From an uncultured Lentisphaeria bacterium (GTDB lineage: Bacteria > Verrucomicrobiota > Lentisphaeria > Victivallales > Victivallaceae): a DNA stretch of 60,295 nt. The notes beneath the pieces are model-generated. The model worked only from the letters and a program-made list of their open reading frames with translations, did no database searches and was not told where the DNA came from. The stretch is from contig CASDQW010000033.1 of the NCBI GenBank assembly GCA_949282965.1, forward strand, positions 1-60,295. Direction: 5' to 3'. Of the stretch, positions 17,590 to 25,688 are shown piece after piece. Numbering within the stretch: position 1 is the first letter of the stretch; the number at the start of each line of letters is the position of its first letter. A program made the translations under genes and the position numbers.

Positions 17590-17618
17590 TTGTAAAAAGC
17601 CGTAACAGGGTGTACAAT
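17590..17618 (+). promoter_or_regulatory. Promoter of the radical SAM-HPr-glycosyltransferase operon
   Basis: TTGTAA (17590-17595), 17 bases, TACAAT (17613-17618). Transcription from near 17625 excludes ATG codons at 17610 and 17619 as starts. Confidence 0.65.
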
Positions 17619-17672
17619 ATGAGCGGCGGCATCCCTGTCGACGGAATGAATTGCCTGGAGAAAAAATATTCT

Positions 17673-18671
17673 ATGGTTCGAAGTTGTGTATTCGGTCCGG
17701 TGGCCTCCCGGCGACTGGGCGTTTCGCTGGGGGTGGATCTGGTCCGCCCGAAAACCTGTTCCCTCAACTGCATCTACTGTGAAGCCGGCGCGACCGACCA
17801 CCTGACCACGGACCGACGGGAATATGTACCGACGGAACAGGTGCTCCGGGAACTGGATTCGGTGCTGAGCGCCCGGCCGGAACTGGATTACATCACCTTT
17901 TCCGGCGCCGGCGAGCCGACTCTGCACGCCGGCATCGGACGAGTGGCCCGCTTTTTGAAAGAGCATTATCCGGAATACCGGATCTGTCTGCTTACCAACG
18001 CGGTTTCCCTGAAAGACCCGGTACTGCGTGCCGAGATCGCCCCCATCGATCTGGTTGTTCCTTCCCTGGACGCCTCCAATGAAGAGGAATTCCGCGTCAT
18101 CAACCGGCCCGCGCCCGGTGTCGTATTTGAGGATCTGGTTTCCGGCCTGAAGCAGTTCTGTGCCGAAACCCGCGCCAGGGTCTATCTCGAACTTTTCATC
18201 GTTCCCGGCGTCAACGATTCCGATGAATCCATCGCACGCTTTGCCCGGATCATCGCCGGCCTGCAGGTGGACAAGGTCCAGCTCAACACCCTGGACCGGC
18301 CCGGATGCGTGGACTGGATCCGTCCCTCGTCCGCCGCCAATACCCGACGTTTCATCGCCGCATTGGAACCGCTGGTGCCGGTGGAGGCCGTGGGCCCGTT
18401 CCGTTACAAAAGCGCGCAGCTGCGTCTGCCCGCGGTACAAACCGAGGCGGACTGCCGGATTCTCGACCTCGCCGCCCGCCGTCCCGTAACCGCGGAAGAC
18501 CTGCGCATCGCCGTCGGGATGGACGCCCATACCCTGCAGCACCGACTCGCCGAACTGGTTCACGCCGGGCTGCTGGAGTCGGAACGGGAGGAACGGGGAG
18601 AATTTTTTCATACGCCGGAACAACTCCGCCATAATGATACTCAGAACCATCTGGAGGAAACACATAGATGA
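17673..18671 (+). CDS. Radical SAM protein with C-terminal winged-helix-like tail
   Basis: 332 residues. CxxxCxxC Cys at 29, 33 and 36 (CSLNCIYC) binds the [4Fe-4S] cluster; FSGAGEPTLH and LTNAVSL are SAM-binding segments and ELFIVPGVND follows. It belongs to the COG0731-type group, whose reactions are mostly unknown. The last 80 residues (RPVTAEDLRIAVGM, then HRLAELVHAGLLESE) look like a winged helix. The ATG at 17673 is preferred because GGAG precedes it and it lies downstream of the predicted transcript start; ATG 17646 is the alternative. It overlaps the HPr gene by ATGA. Confidence 0.85.
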   Translation: MVRSCVFGPVASRRLGVSLGVDLVRPKTCSLNCIYCEAGATDHLTTDRREYVPTEQVLRELDSVLSARPELDYITFSGAGEPTLHAGIGRVARFLKEHYPEYRICLLTNAVSLKDPVLRAEIAPIDLVVPSLDASNEEEFRVINRPAPGVVFEDLVSGLKQFCAETRARVYLELFIVPGVNDSDESIARFARIIAGLQVDKVQLNTLDRPGCVDWIRPSSAANTRRFIAALEPLVPVEAVGPFRYKSAQLRLPAVQTEADCRILDLAARRPVTAEDLRIAVGMDAHTLQHRLAELVHAGLLESEREERGEFFHTPEQLRHNDTQNHLEETHR

Positions 18672-18952
18672 AAGTCAGAACCGTCACCATCCACAATGAG
18701 GCCGGCATCCATTGCCGCCCGTCCGGTGTGATTCTGAACGCGGTCAAACAGGAATTTCCCTACCATACCTTCTCAGTCAAAACCGAAGACGGGCTGGAAA
18801 CCGAACTGGACAGCATCCTCTCGCTGATCTCCCTCGGCCTCGGTTGCGGCGACCGGGCCGAATTGCGGGTGGAAGGTCCGGACGAAGACAAAGCCATCCA
18901 ACGGATCGGCGATCTGTTCGAATATGAATTCGATTTCCCACCGCGCCGCTGA
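18668..18952 (+). CDS. HPr-family phosphocarrier protein
   Basis: 94 residues, the usual HPr size. Phospho-accepting His15 lies in NEAGIHCRPSG (canonical GLHARPA, so Cys and Ser replace both Ala). The regulatory-serine region reads LDSILSLISLGLGCGD, with a serine at 49 in the Ser46-like place. No enzyme I, EII or HPr kinase is visible in the window. It may be a regulatory HPr rather than a sugar-uptake component. Its start overlaps the radical SAM gene by 4 bases and its end overlaps the next gene by 29 bases. Confidence 0.9.
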   Translation: MKVRTVTIHNEAGIHCRPSGVILNAVKQEFPYHTFSVKTEDGLETELDSILSLISLGLGCGDRAELRVEGPDEDKAIQRIGDLFEYEFDFPPRR

Positions 18953-20858
18953 ATTTCTGCGCCGCACCGCCGGCCATCGCGGACGCCTCATTGCCGCGGG
19001 GCTGCTGATCATCGCCGGGGCACTGCTGCGCTGGGAATATCTGCGCGAATACGCCGAATCTCCGCTTTTCAACCTGGCGCTCGGGCCGGACATCGCCGAA
19101 TATGACGCCCGCGCCCGGGAAATTCTGAGCGGCAGCTGGTTCGGGACACGGCCGGACCTGCATGCGCCGCTCTACAGTTTCTTTCTGGCGCTGCAATATC
19201 AGCTGAGCGGCTTTTCCATTCCGGTAGTCCGGGGGATGCAGACCCTGATCAACTGGGCGGCGTGGATCGGATTTTACTGCTTCCGCCGCCGCCGTTCTGC
19301 CCCGCGGGATCTGACACCGGAACTGTTTCTGGCCTGCGCCATGCTCTACCCGGCAGCGTTTTTCCATCAGGCGGAACTGATTTCCGAATCCCTGCTCCTG
19401 CCGGTCCTGCTCCTGACCGTGGCCCTGCTGGAAAAAACAGACGACGCCGTCACGGAGCCGAGACGGATCGCCGGCAGCGCTGCAGGCGGGTTCGCCGCCG
19501 GACTGGCGGCGATCATTCATCCCACCGCCCTGCTTTTCGCGGGCATTGAGGCGTTGCGCCAGGTCTGTCTGCGGCGGTTTGCGGTCGCCGCCGTCTTCCT
19601 TGTCGCCCTGCTCCTGCCGGTCCTGCCGATTTCCTGGATACAGAGCCGTCTGGCGGGACGCCCGGTGCTGATCCAGACCAACAGCGCCTTCAATCTTTAT
19701 CTCGGGCACAATCCCGATGCGGACGGCAGTTGTTATCTGCGCCCGGGCAGCGCCTGGCGGGAACACCACCAGACCACGGCGGCGGAAGCACGCCAACGCG
19801 GGATCTCCGAAGACCGGATCCATCTGGAACAAACCGCCGATTTTCTGCTGCATCACCCGGGAAAAGAACTGCTGCTGCTGGCCCGGAAGGCGCTGCTGGT
19901 TTTTACGCCGCTGGAACTTCCGGCGGGGGCCGACGGACCGGCCCTGTTCTACTACACGCCGCTGCAGCGCTGTGGCGCGACAGCAGGAAGCGTGCTGCTG
20001 ATCATCGCCGCTCTGGCGGGGTTGTATCCGACGCTGTCCGACCGGAGACAGCGGACCGAACAGCTGCATCTGCTGCTGCTCGGCGGCGCTTTTTTCGCAA
20101 CTCAGCTGCTGACCGTCACCAGCGGGCGCTATCGAATGGCCATGCTTCCAACCCTTTTCATGCTCGCCGCCGTCTATCTGCAATGGCCGGAAAAAAGATG
20201 GCTGAAACGCCTCCTTCCGGCTCTGGGGGGAACGCTGATCATATTCGCCGCCTTGGCCGTCACTCCGGAACGGTCGCAAACCCGGAGCGAAGCGGTATCT
20301 CTTTTCGGCGAAGCCCTTTTCCGTCGGAACCACCCCCGGGAAGCCGCCGTCCTCCTCGCCGAAAACCTTGAACATTCCAACGACTTCTCTCGCGACGCCA
20401 ATCTGCTCGGTGAAATCCACCGGAGTCTCGGCGACCGCAATGCCGCGGCGTACTGGTACCGGCAAGCCGCGAACGCGGATCCGGAAGATGCCTATGGCCT
20501 GATGAATCTCGGTATTCTGGCACTGGATGCAAACGATCTTTCGGGAGCCCGGAAATGCTTTGAGGAAGCCTCGCGCCGCAACCCGCTCCATGCCGGAGCC
20601 GTTTATAATCTGGCCCTGACCCTGGAACGTTCCGGCGATCCCGCCGCGGCCGAAGCCGCCTACCGTCGAACGTTGCAGCTGGACCCGCAACACCGGCAGG
20701 CCCTGAATGCGCTCGGGCTGCTCGCGTTCCAAAAAGGCGACTTCGGGGAAGCCGTCCGTTTTTTCCGTGCCGCGCTGCAATTGGATCCGGAACACGAAGG
20801 ACTGCGCCGGAATCTGCGTGCCGCGGAAGCCGCGGAAGCCACCGCGCAAACGGATTGA
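18924..20858 (+). CDS. Membrane glycosyltransferase-like protein with C-terminal TPR repeats
   Basis: 644 residues: a PMT_2/GT39-like polytopic N-terminal part (about ten hydrophobic segments, residues 20-445) and a TPR region (about 455-630) with repeats such as AYGLMNLGILALDANDLSGA and ALNALGLLAFQKGDFGEAV. The first extracytoplasmic loop has PDIAEYDARAREI, comparable to the acidic donor loop of the family. Acceptors are unknown. It overlaps the HPr gene by 29 bases and has no clear ribosome binding site, suggesting translational coupling. Confidence 0.7.
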   Translation: MNSISHRAAEFLRRTAGHRGRLIAAGLLIIAGALLRWEYLREYAESPLFNLALGPDIAEYDARAREILSGSWFGTRPDLHAPLYSFFLALQYQLSGFSIPVVRGMQTLINWAAWIGFYCFRRRRSAPRDLTPELFLACAMLYPAAFFHQAELISESLLLPVLLLTVALLEKTDDAVTEPRRIAGSAAGGFAAGLAAIIHPTALLFAGIEALRQVCLRRFAVAAVFLVALLLPVLPISWIQSRLAGRPVLIQTNSAFNLYLGHNPDADGSCYLRPGSAWREHHQTTAAEARQRGISEDRIHLEQTADFLLHHPGKELLLLARKALLVFTPLELPAGADGPALFYYTPLQRCGATAGSVLLIIAALAGLYPTLSDRRQRTEQLHLLLLGGAFFATQLLTVTSGRYRMAMLPTLFMLAAVYLQWPEKRWLKRLLPALGGTLIIFAALAVTPERSQTRSEAVSLFGEALFRRNHPREAAVLLAENLEHSNDFSRDANLLGEIHRSLGDRNAAAYWYRQAANADPEDAYGLMNLGILALDANDLSGARKCFEEASRRNPLHAGAVYNLALTLERSGDPAAAEAAYRRTLQLDPQHRQALNALGLLAFQKGDFGEAVRFFRAALQLDPEHEGLRRNLRAAEAAEATAQTD

Positions 20859-20940
20859 CCTTCCTGTCGCCATGTTCCCTCCGCATCGTCGCAAGAACAT
20901 TCAGGTGCCGGAATTTATCCAGTAAACATTGTTCGACATA

Positions 20941-20968
20941 TTGAAAATACGCAAAATTCGGCTATATT
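20941..20968 (+). promoter_or_regulatory. Promoter of metX-metW
   Basis: TTGAAA (20941-20946), 16 bases, TATATT (20963-20968). Confidence 0.65.
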
Positions 20969-20974
20969 AATCAG

Positions 20975-21084
20975 ATGGACGGCAGAAACATCTGCCGGGA
21001 ACACGTTCATTCCGGCTCGTTCCCGCAGCGGATTCCGCCGTCGAAATCATTGTAACAACCGGAAATCGGAAGGCCCATTCCTTC
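20975..21084 (+). promoter_or_regulatory. Structured leader of metX
   Basis: The roughly 108-base leader contains three hairpins in a row: GGCAGA-AACA-TCTGCC (20981-20996), CGGGAAC pairing with GTTCCCG (20996-21002 with 21019-21025) and GCGG-ATT-CCGC (21028-21038). Ahead of a methionine gene this suggests RNA-level control, but I do not recognise a SAM riboswitch consensus and there is no U-run typical of an attenuator. Confidence 0.35.
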
Positions 21085-22233
21085 ATGAATCATACTTCAG
21101 AACCACTGCTGACCATTCCGCGGGATTTCCGCTTCGGCCAAACCGACGCGGACGCGCTGGAACTGGATTGCGGCCGGAAACTGCTGGACGTGAATCTGCG
21201 CTATGAATGCGTCGGTGAACTCGCCCCGGACGGCGGCAACGCGGTGCTGATTCTGCATGCGCTTTCCGGCGACGCCCACGTCTGCGGACGCCACACCCCC
21301 GAAGACCGCAAACCCGGTTGGTGGGATGACATGGTCGGCCCCGGAAAGCCGATCGATACCAATCGCTATTTCGTCATCTGCAGCAACGTGCTGGGCAGCT
21401 GCGCCGGCTCCACCGGACCGCGGTCGATCAACCCGACCACCGGGAAACGTTACAATCTGGATTTTCCGGTCATCACCATCCGCGACATGGTGCGTGCGCA
21501 GAAACGGCTGATCGACCATCTGGGCATCACCCGGCTGCTCGCCGTCATCGGCGGTTCCATGGGCGGCATGCAGGCGCTGGAATGGGCCATCTGCTACCCG
21601 GAAATGGTGCAGAGCGCCATCCCCATCGCCACCACGGCTCAGCTGTCGCCGCAGAGTATCGCCTTCGACTGGGTCGGGCGGGAGGCGATCAAGTACGATC
21701 CCAACTGGAAAAACGGCGATTACGAACCGGACCGGGTACCGGACCGGGGCCTGGCCACGGCCCGGATGCTGGCGCATATCACCTACCTCAGCGACGAATC
21801 CATGAGCCGGAAATTCGGGCGGGAACTGCAGGAACACGACGAGTACGGCTTTGACTTCCAGCGGGATTTCGCGGTTGAAAGTTACCTGGAGCACCAGGGG
21901 CGCCGCTTCGTCGAACGGTTCGACGCGAACAGTTATTTCTACATCACCCGCGCCATGGATTATTTCGATCTGGCGGAACGCGCGGATGGCAATCTGGCCC
22001 GGGCGCTGGCACCGGCGCAGGCGGACTTTCTGGTGGTGTCATTTTCCAGCGACTGGCTGTTTCCGACCGCCCAGTCGCGGGCCATCGTTCATGCATTGTT
22101 GAAAAACCGCCGGAACGTCAGCTTCTGCGAAATCGAATCCGACTACGGACACGATGCGTTTCTGCTGGAGGTGGACACGCTGGGGCCGATGGTGGCCGCC
22201 TTCCTGCGCAACCAACGGGAGGGACGGCCATGA
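21085..22233 (+). CDS. metX: Homoserine O-acyltransferase MetX
   Basis: Acylates L-homoserine (acetyl-CoA in most members, succinyl-CoA in some) for direct sulfhydrylation or transsulfuration to methionine. The 382 residues form an alpha/beta hydrolase with nucleophile Ser158 in GGSMGGMQALEW, acid Asp323 in SDWLFPTAQS and His356 in YGHDAFL; GSCAGSTGPRSINP is also typical. Acyl donor choice cannot be read with confidence. It overlaps metW by ATGA, the classic metX-metW pairing. Confidence 0.95.
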   Translation: MNHTSEPLLTIPRDFRFGQTDADALELDCGRKLLDVNLRYECVGELAPDGGNAVLILHALSGDAHVCGRHTPEDRKPGWWDDMVGPGKPIDTNRYFVICSNVLGSCAGSTGPRSINPTTGKRYNLDFPVITIRDMVRAQKRLIDHLGITRLLAVIGGSMGGMQALEWAICYPEMVQSAIPIATTAQLSPQSIAFDWVGREAIKYDPNWKNGDYEPDRVPDRGLATARMLAHITYLSDESMSRKFGRELQEHDEYGFDFQRDFAVESYLEHQGRRFVERFDANSYFYITRAMDYFDLAERADGNLARALAPAQADFLVVSFSSDWLFPTAQSRAIVHALLKNRRNVSFCEIESDYGHDAFLLEVDTLGPMVAAFLRNQREGRP

Positions 22234-22847
22234 CTGCGGAACAGATTCGCCGACGGGACCTGGACATTGTCGCCGCCATGATCGAACCCAATACGCGGGT
22301 GCTGGACCTCGGCTGCGGCGACGGCACTTTCCTGCGGCAGCTGCATCAGGAAAAATCCGTGAACGGCCTCGGCGTGGAAATCGATCAGGCCATGATCGCC
22401 CGCTGCATCGAAAACGGCATTCCCGTCATCCACGGCAATCTCGACGATCCCCTGGATTTCGCGGAAGACGGGGATTTTGATTTCGTCATTCTCAGCCAGA
22501 CGCTGCAGCAGGTCCGTCATCCCGACCGGCTGCTGCGGGAAATCGTCCGGGTGGGGAAACGCGCGGTAGTCAGCGTCATCAATTTCGGCCATCTGCCCTG
22601 CCGCTGGCGGCTGCTGGTTTCCGGCCGGATGCCGGAAACCGAGGCGATTCCCTATCACTGGTATGACACGCCGAACATTCACCTCGGCACCGTCAACGAT
22701 TTCCGACAGCTCTGCCGGAAACTGGGGATCACGGTGGTCCGGGAGTGTCCGGTCGGCATCCGTTTTCAGCTCCCGGCGCGGCTGCTGCCGAATCTTTTCG
22801 CCCCGGGCTGTGTCTTCGAGTTGGAAAAACGCCGGAAGGAGCATTGA
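22230..22847 (+). CDS. metW: Methionine biosynthesis protein MetW
   Basis: 205-residue class I methyltransferase-fold protein with the SAM-site glycine motif VLDLGCGDGTFL (about 24-35) and the MetW-typical VILSQTLQQVRHPDRLLREI. MetW accompanies MetX in many bacteria and is reported to be needed for, or to stabilise, MetX activity. Its ATG overlaps the metX stop by 4 bases. Its stop codon lies inside the -35 hexamer of the ddh promoter. Confidence 0.94.
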   Translation: MTAEQIRRRDLDIVAAMIEPNTRVLDLGCGDGTFLRQLHQEKSVNGLGVEIDQAMIARCIENGIPVIHGNLDDPLDFAEDGDFDFVILSQTLQQVRHPDRLLREIVRVGKRAVVSVINFGHLPCRWRLLVSGRMPETEAIPYHWYDTPNIHLGTVNDFRQLCRKLGITVVRECPVGIRFQLPARLLPNLFAPGCVFELEKRRKEH

Positions 22848-22872
22848 TTCCAAGCTCTTCCGGGGTTATATT
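22844..22872 (+). promoter_or_regulatory. Promoter of ddh
   Basis: TTGATT (22844-22849, containing the metW stop), 17 bases, TATATT (22867-22872). The leader is about 40 bases and ends in AGGAGGAA. Confidence 0.65.
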
Positions 22873-22919
22873 AAAGGATATGACATCTTATCAATCGCCT
22901 CGGAACAAGGAGGAATTTC

Positions 22920-23924
22920 ATGCAGAAAATCCGTGTACTCATCGTCGGCTACGGCAATATCGGCCGCGGCGTCCGGCAAGCCATCGAACGCAATCCTGAT
23001 ATGGAACTGGCCGGCATCGTCAGCCGTTCCCCCGCCCGCGTCGCCCGGGAAATCGCCGGCGCCTGCCCCGTCATGCCCGTGGCTCCCGCCGAAGACTGGC
23101 TCAAAGAACTCCGCCCGGATATCGCCATTCTCTGCGGCGGCTCCAAAAACGACCTGCCGCAGCAGGGTCCGGAAATCGTCCGGGTCATCGATACCGTCGA
23201 CAGTTTCGACAACCACAGCCGCATTCCGGAATATTTCGCGGCCATGAACGCGGCCGCAACGGAATCGGGCCACGTCTCCGTCATTTCGACCGGCTGGGAT
23301 CCGGGCATTTTCTCTCTGGAACGGGTGCTGGCCAACGCCTTTTTACCCGGCTCCCGCGCCTACGGCTTCTACGGACTGACGCCGCGGGGCGGCCTCAGCA
23401 TGGGCCATTCGGACGCGCTGCGCACCATCGAAGGCGTCCAGGACGCCCGGCAGTACACGCATGCCATCCCTGCCGCGATCGAACGCATCCGGAACGGGGA
23501 AAACCCCGACTTCAGCGCCCGGGACATGCATACCCGCGAATGTTTCGTCGTTCTCAAACCCGGCGCCGATCCGGCTGCGGTCGAAAAAACCATTCGCGAA
23601 ATGCCCGGTTATTTCGCGCCTTACGAAACCACCATCCATTTCGTCAGCCAGCAGGAACTGGATGAAAAATACGCTGGATTCCCCCACGACGGTTGCGTCG
23701 TAGCTTCCGGAAAAACCGGCGACGCCCGCCATGGTGCCGCCATCGAATACCGCTGTGTCTGGGGCAGCAATCCGGAAGCCACCGCCCAGGTGCTGGTCGC
23801 CCATGCCCGCGCGGCGGTGCGTCTGGCCCGGGAAGGTCGAAAAGGCGCATTCACCATTCTGGACATCCCGCCGGCGTATCTCTCGCTGCACAGCCGGGAT
23901 GAATTGCTGAAAAACTGGATGTAA
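22920..23924 (+). CDS. ddh: meso-Diaminopimelate D-dehydrogenase
   Basis: NADPH-dependent single-step amination of tetrahydrodipicolinate to meso-DAP, giving the peptidoglycan cross-link residue and the lysine precursor. The 334 residues open with a Rossmann motif VLIVGYGNIGRGV (about 6-18). The substrate region has VDSFDNHSRIPEY and ISTGWDPGIFSLERV, and GGLSMGHSDALR follows; all are characteristic of Ddh. A strong AGGAGGAA precedes the ATG. Ends in a strong terminator. Presence suggests the dehydrogenase route to DAP, at least as one option. Confidence 0.96.
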   Translation: MQKIRVLIVGYGNIGRGVRQAIERNPDMELAGIVSRSPARVAREIAGACPVMPVAPAEDWLKELRPDIAILCGGSKNDLPQQGPEIVRVIDTVDSFDNHSRIPEYFAAMNAAATESGHVSVISTGWDPGIFSLERVLANAFLPGSRAYGFYGLTPRGGLSMGHSDALRTIEGVQDARQYTHAIPAAIERIRNGENPDFSARDMHTRECFVVLKPGADPAAVEKTIREMPGYFAPYETTIHFVSQQELDEKYAGFPHDGCVVASGKTGDARHGAAIEYRCVWGSNPEATAQVLVAHARAAVRLAREGRKGAFTILDIPPAYLSLHSRDELLKNWM

Positions 23925-23945
23925 CCGGATTTGCCTCCTGTACGA

Positions 23946-23980
23946 ATACCGCCGGAATTTCCGAATTCCGGCGGTATTTT
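23946..23980 (+). terminator. Terminator of ddh
   Basis: A perfect 14-base stem (ATACCGCCGGAATT) with a four-base loop at 23946-23977 runs into TTTT. It separates ddh from rplM. Confidence 0.9.
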
Positions 23981-24021
23981 CCTGCGGGACAATGAAAAAT
24001 GCATTTTTTTCATCAAAAAAA

Positions 24022-24162
24022 CTGGCATATTTTCAAAATTGCGATACATTAAAAAGGTCTGCCTCCGCGGGGATCCCGATCATCTCCCCGGTGGAAGCGG
24101 GACAAAGCGTATCGATCTACTTGTGCGAAAAAGTTTGGACCGTAACTGCAAGGCAAAAAAAC
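24022..24162 (+). promoter_or_regulatory. rplM promoter and leader
   Basis: CTGGCA (24022-24027), 17 bases, TACATT (24045-24050), preceded by A/T tracts that could act as an UP element. The roughly 105-base leader includes a stem CGGGGA/TCCCCG. Ribosomal leaders often bind their own protein, but no known L13 leader motif is recognised. Confidence 0.4.
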
Positions 24163-24594
24163 ATGAAAACATATCTGGCCAAAACCGGCGAGATCAAACG
24201 GGAACACATCCTGTTCGACGCGTCGGAAGCCCCTGTCGGGCGGCTGGCCGTCCGGATCGCCAATGCGCTCCGCGGCAAAGACAAGCCGACGTATACCCCG
24301 CATATCGACACCGGCGCTTTTGTGATCGTCATCAACGCCGACAAACTGGTATTCACCGGTCGCAAAGCCACGGAAAAGGTCTATGCCACCTACAGCGGCT
24401 ACCGCAGCGGCTACAAGGAAACCACCGCCGCTGAATTGATGGAAAAGGATCCCGTGCGCATCATCAAGGCCGCCGTCTGGGGCATGATGCCGCATGGTCG
24501 CCTCGGCCGGGCCCAGTTCGCGAAGCTGAAAGTCTATGCCGGCAGCGAACACCCGCATACCGCTCAGAACCCGACCAAAGTTACTGTGGAGTAA
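24163..24594 (+). CDS. rplM: 50S ribosomal protein L13
   Basis: 143 residues with L13 signatures: HILFDASEAPVGRLAVRIAN near the start, GRKATEKVYATYSGY in the middle, then VWGMMPHGRLGR and LKVYAGSEHPH. Early-assembling 23S rRNA binder. The ATG at 24163 fits the family N-terminus (MKTYLAK); the frame is open upstream but not L13-like. It pairs with rpsI 6 bases downstream, the universal L13-S9 order. Confidence 0.98.
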   Translation: MKTYLAKTGEIKREHILFDASEAPVGRLAVRIANALRGKDKPTYTPHIDTGAFVIVINADKLVFTGRKATEKVYATYSGYRSGYKETTAAELMEKDPVRIIKAAVWGMMPHGRLGRAQFAKLKVYAGSEHPHTAQNPTKVTVE

Positions 24595-24600
24595 TCGAAG

Positions 24601-24999
24601 ATGGCTAAAAAGACTGAAGAAATCTGGGCCACCGGACGGCGGAAATGCGCCGTCGCCCGTGTGCGGATCAAACCGGGCACCGGCGTCGCCGTCATCAACG
24701 GCAAAGCCATGAATGAATATTTCCCGAGCGAAGCACTCTGCGGTTACGTTGCTCAAGTGCTTCAGACGGTTCATTTTGAAGGCAAAATCGATATCGCCGC
24801 CACCCTGGACGGCGGCGGTATGGCCGGTCAGGCCGGGGCGCTCCGCCATGGCGTCGCCCGCGCCCTCATCCTGATGGACGAAACGCTCCGTCCGGCCCTC
24901 AAGGCGGCCGGCATGCTCACCCGCGACGCCCGCGTCAAGGAACGCAAGAAACCCGGTCAGCCGGGTGCTCGTCGCCGGTTCCAGTTCTCGAAACGCTGA
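24601..24999 (+). CDS. rpsI: 30S ribosomal protein S9
   Basis: 132 residues with the start TGRRKCAVARVRIKPGTG, central GGGMAGQAGALRHGVARAL and the basic C-terminus ending in QFSKR. In known ribosomes this tail reaches the P-site tRNA. Co-transcribed with rplM and closed by a strong terminator. Confidence 0.98.
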   Translation: MAKKTEEIWATGRRKCAVARVRIKPGTGVAVINGKAMNEYFPSEALCGYVAQVLQTVHFEGKIDIAATLDGGGMAGQAGALRHGVARALILMDETLRPALKAAGMLTRDARVKERKKPGQPGARRRFQFSKR

Positions 25000-25019
25000 A
25001 GTGCGGGAACAGAGCCCAG

Positions 25020-25052
25020 AAAGAACGCGATTTCCATCGCGTTCTTTTTTTT
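25020..25052 (+). terminator. Terminator of rplM-rpsI
   Basis: A 12-base perfect stem (AAAGAACGCGAT) with loop TTCC is followed by a run of T. Confidence 0.92.
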
Positions 25053-25085
25053 ATCCCTGCTCTTTTTTTACGAAAATTTTCGCAA

Positions 25086-25125
25086 TAAAAAAACGGAAAC
25101 CTTCCGTTTGACGGAAGATTTCCGT
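25086..25125 (-). terminator. Terminator of the RAM-domain gene
   Basis: On the minus strand ACGGAAATCTTCCG, loop TCAAA and CGGAAGGTTTCCGT form a near-perfect stem followed by TTTTTTT. It sits back to back with the rpsI terminator. Confidence 0.85.
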
Positions 25126-25173
25126 TCTTTCCGGAAACGACCGCCGCCACGGCAGCCGTTTCACCAGGCTCTC

Positions 25174-25446
25174 TCAAAGATTGAAGAGCTTTTCCAGATC
25201 GAACTTGGATTCGGCCTTGAGCGTCACCAGAGTCTTGGTATGAATGATGCCCTTGATGTCCCGGGTCATCTTGGTCGCAATGATTTCAGCAAGCTCCGCG
25301 TTGGTATTGACCCGAATCATCACCACAAGGTCGTATTCACCGGCGACCGCGTACACTTCGGACACACCGTCGAGCGCCATAATATCATTAATCACCTGCC
25401 GGAGCATGGGCCGTTCCACATTGACCAAAACAATACCAGTAACCAT
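25174..25446 (-). CDS. Stand-alone Lrp/AsnC ligand-binding (RAM) domain protein
   Basis: 90 residues matching only the effector/oligomerisation domain of Lrp/AsnC regulators: a beta-alpha-beta-beta-alpha-beta fold with DGVSEVYAVAGEYDLVVMI and KTLVTLKAESKFD. There is no helix-turn-helix in the called protein. AAAGGAG lies 6 bases before the ATG at 25444-25446; the open upstream frame is not conserved-looking. Such lone RAM domains bind amino acids and may modulate full-length Lrp proteins or enzymes. It lies between rpsI (convergent) and the basic amino acid decarboxylase, with its own promoter. Confidence 0.88.
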   Translation of the reverse strand: MVTGIVLVNVERPMLRQVINDIMALDGVSEVYAVAGEYDLVVMIRVNTNAELAEIIATKMTRDIKGIIHTKTLVTLKAESKFDLEKLFNL

Positions 25447-25524
25447 AAGAACTCCTTTCACCGTTGGTAGGAACTTTCCGGTGAGTCCCCGCAGCAATGG
25501 CCGCCGGAACCCCGCCTTGCTCTT

Positions 25525-25552
25525 ACAATAGCCGGGAGACCGGGGATTGCAA
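25525..25552 (-). promoter_or_regulatory. Promoter of the RAM-domain gene
   Basis: TTGCAA (25547-25552), 16 bases, TATTGT (25525-25530) on the minus strand; leader about 70 bases. Confidence 0.6.
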
Positions 25553-25633
25553 GCCTCTTTCCGGAAAAAATCGCCTCTGTTGAACAAAATCTCCGGAAAA
25601 TGCCTCCATCCGCGAAATTCCCCGCTTTTCCGC

Positions 25634-25663
25634 AAAAAAAACCGGCTCCGCAAGGGAGCCGGC
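25634..25663 (-). terminator. Terminator of the decarboxylase gene
   Basis: On the minus strand GCCGGCTCC, loop CTTGC, GGAGCCGG, then eight T. It lies about 26 bases after the stop codon. Confidence 0.92.
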
Positions 25664-25688
25664 AAAAACAGTCCGCTCAACCGCCAGC

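Noticed and set aside
18777..20900. 707-codon open frame on the minus strand
   Set aside because: Antisense to the glycosyltransferase/TPR gene and part of HPr; no start signal, composition unlike neighbouring proteins.
20975..21084. SAM riboswitch before metX
   Set aside because: The stems are real but none of the SAM-I or SAM-II core sequences that I know is present, so only a structured leader is reported.
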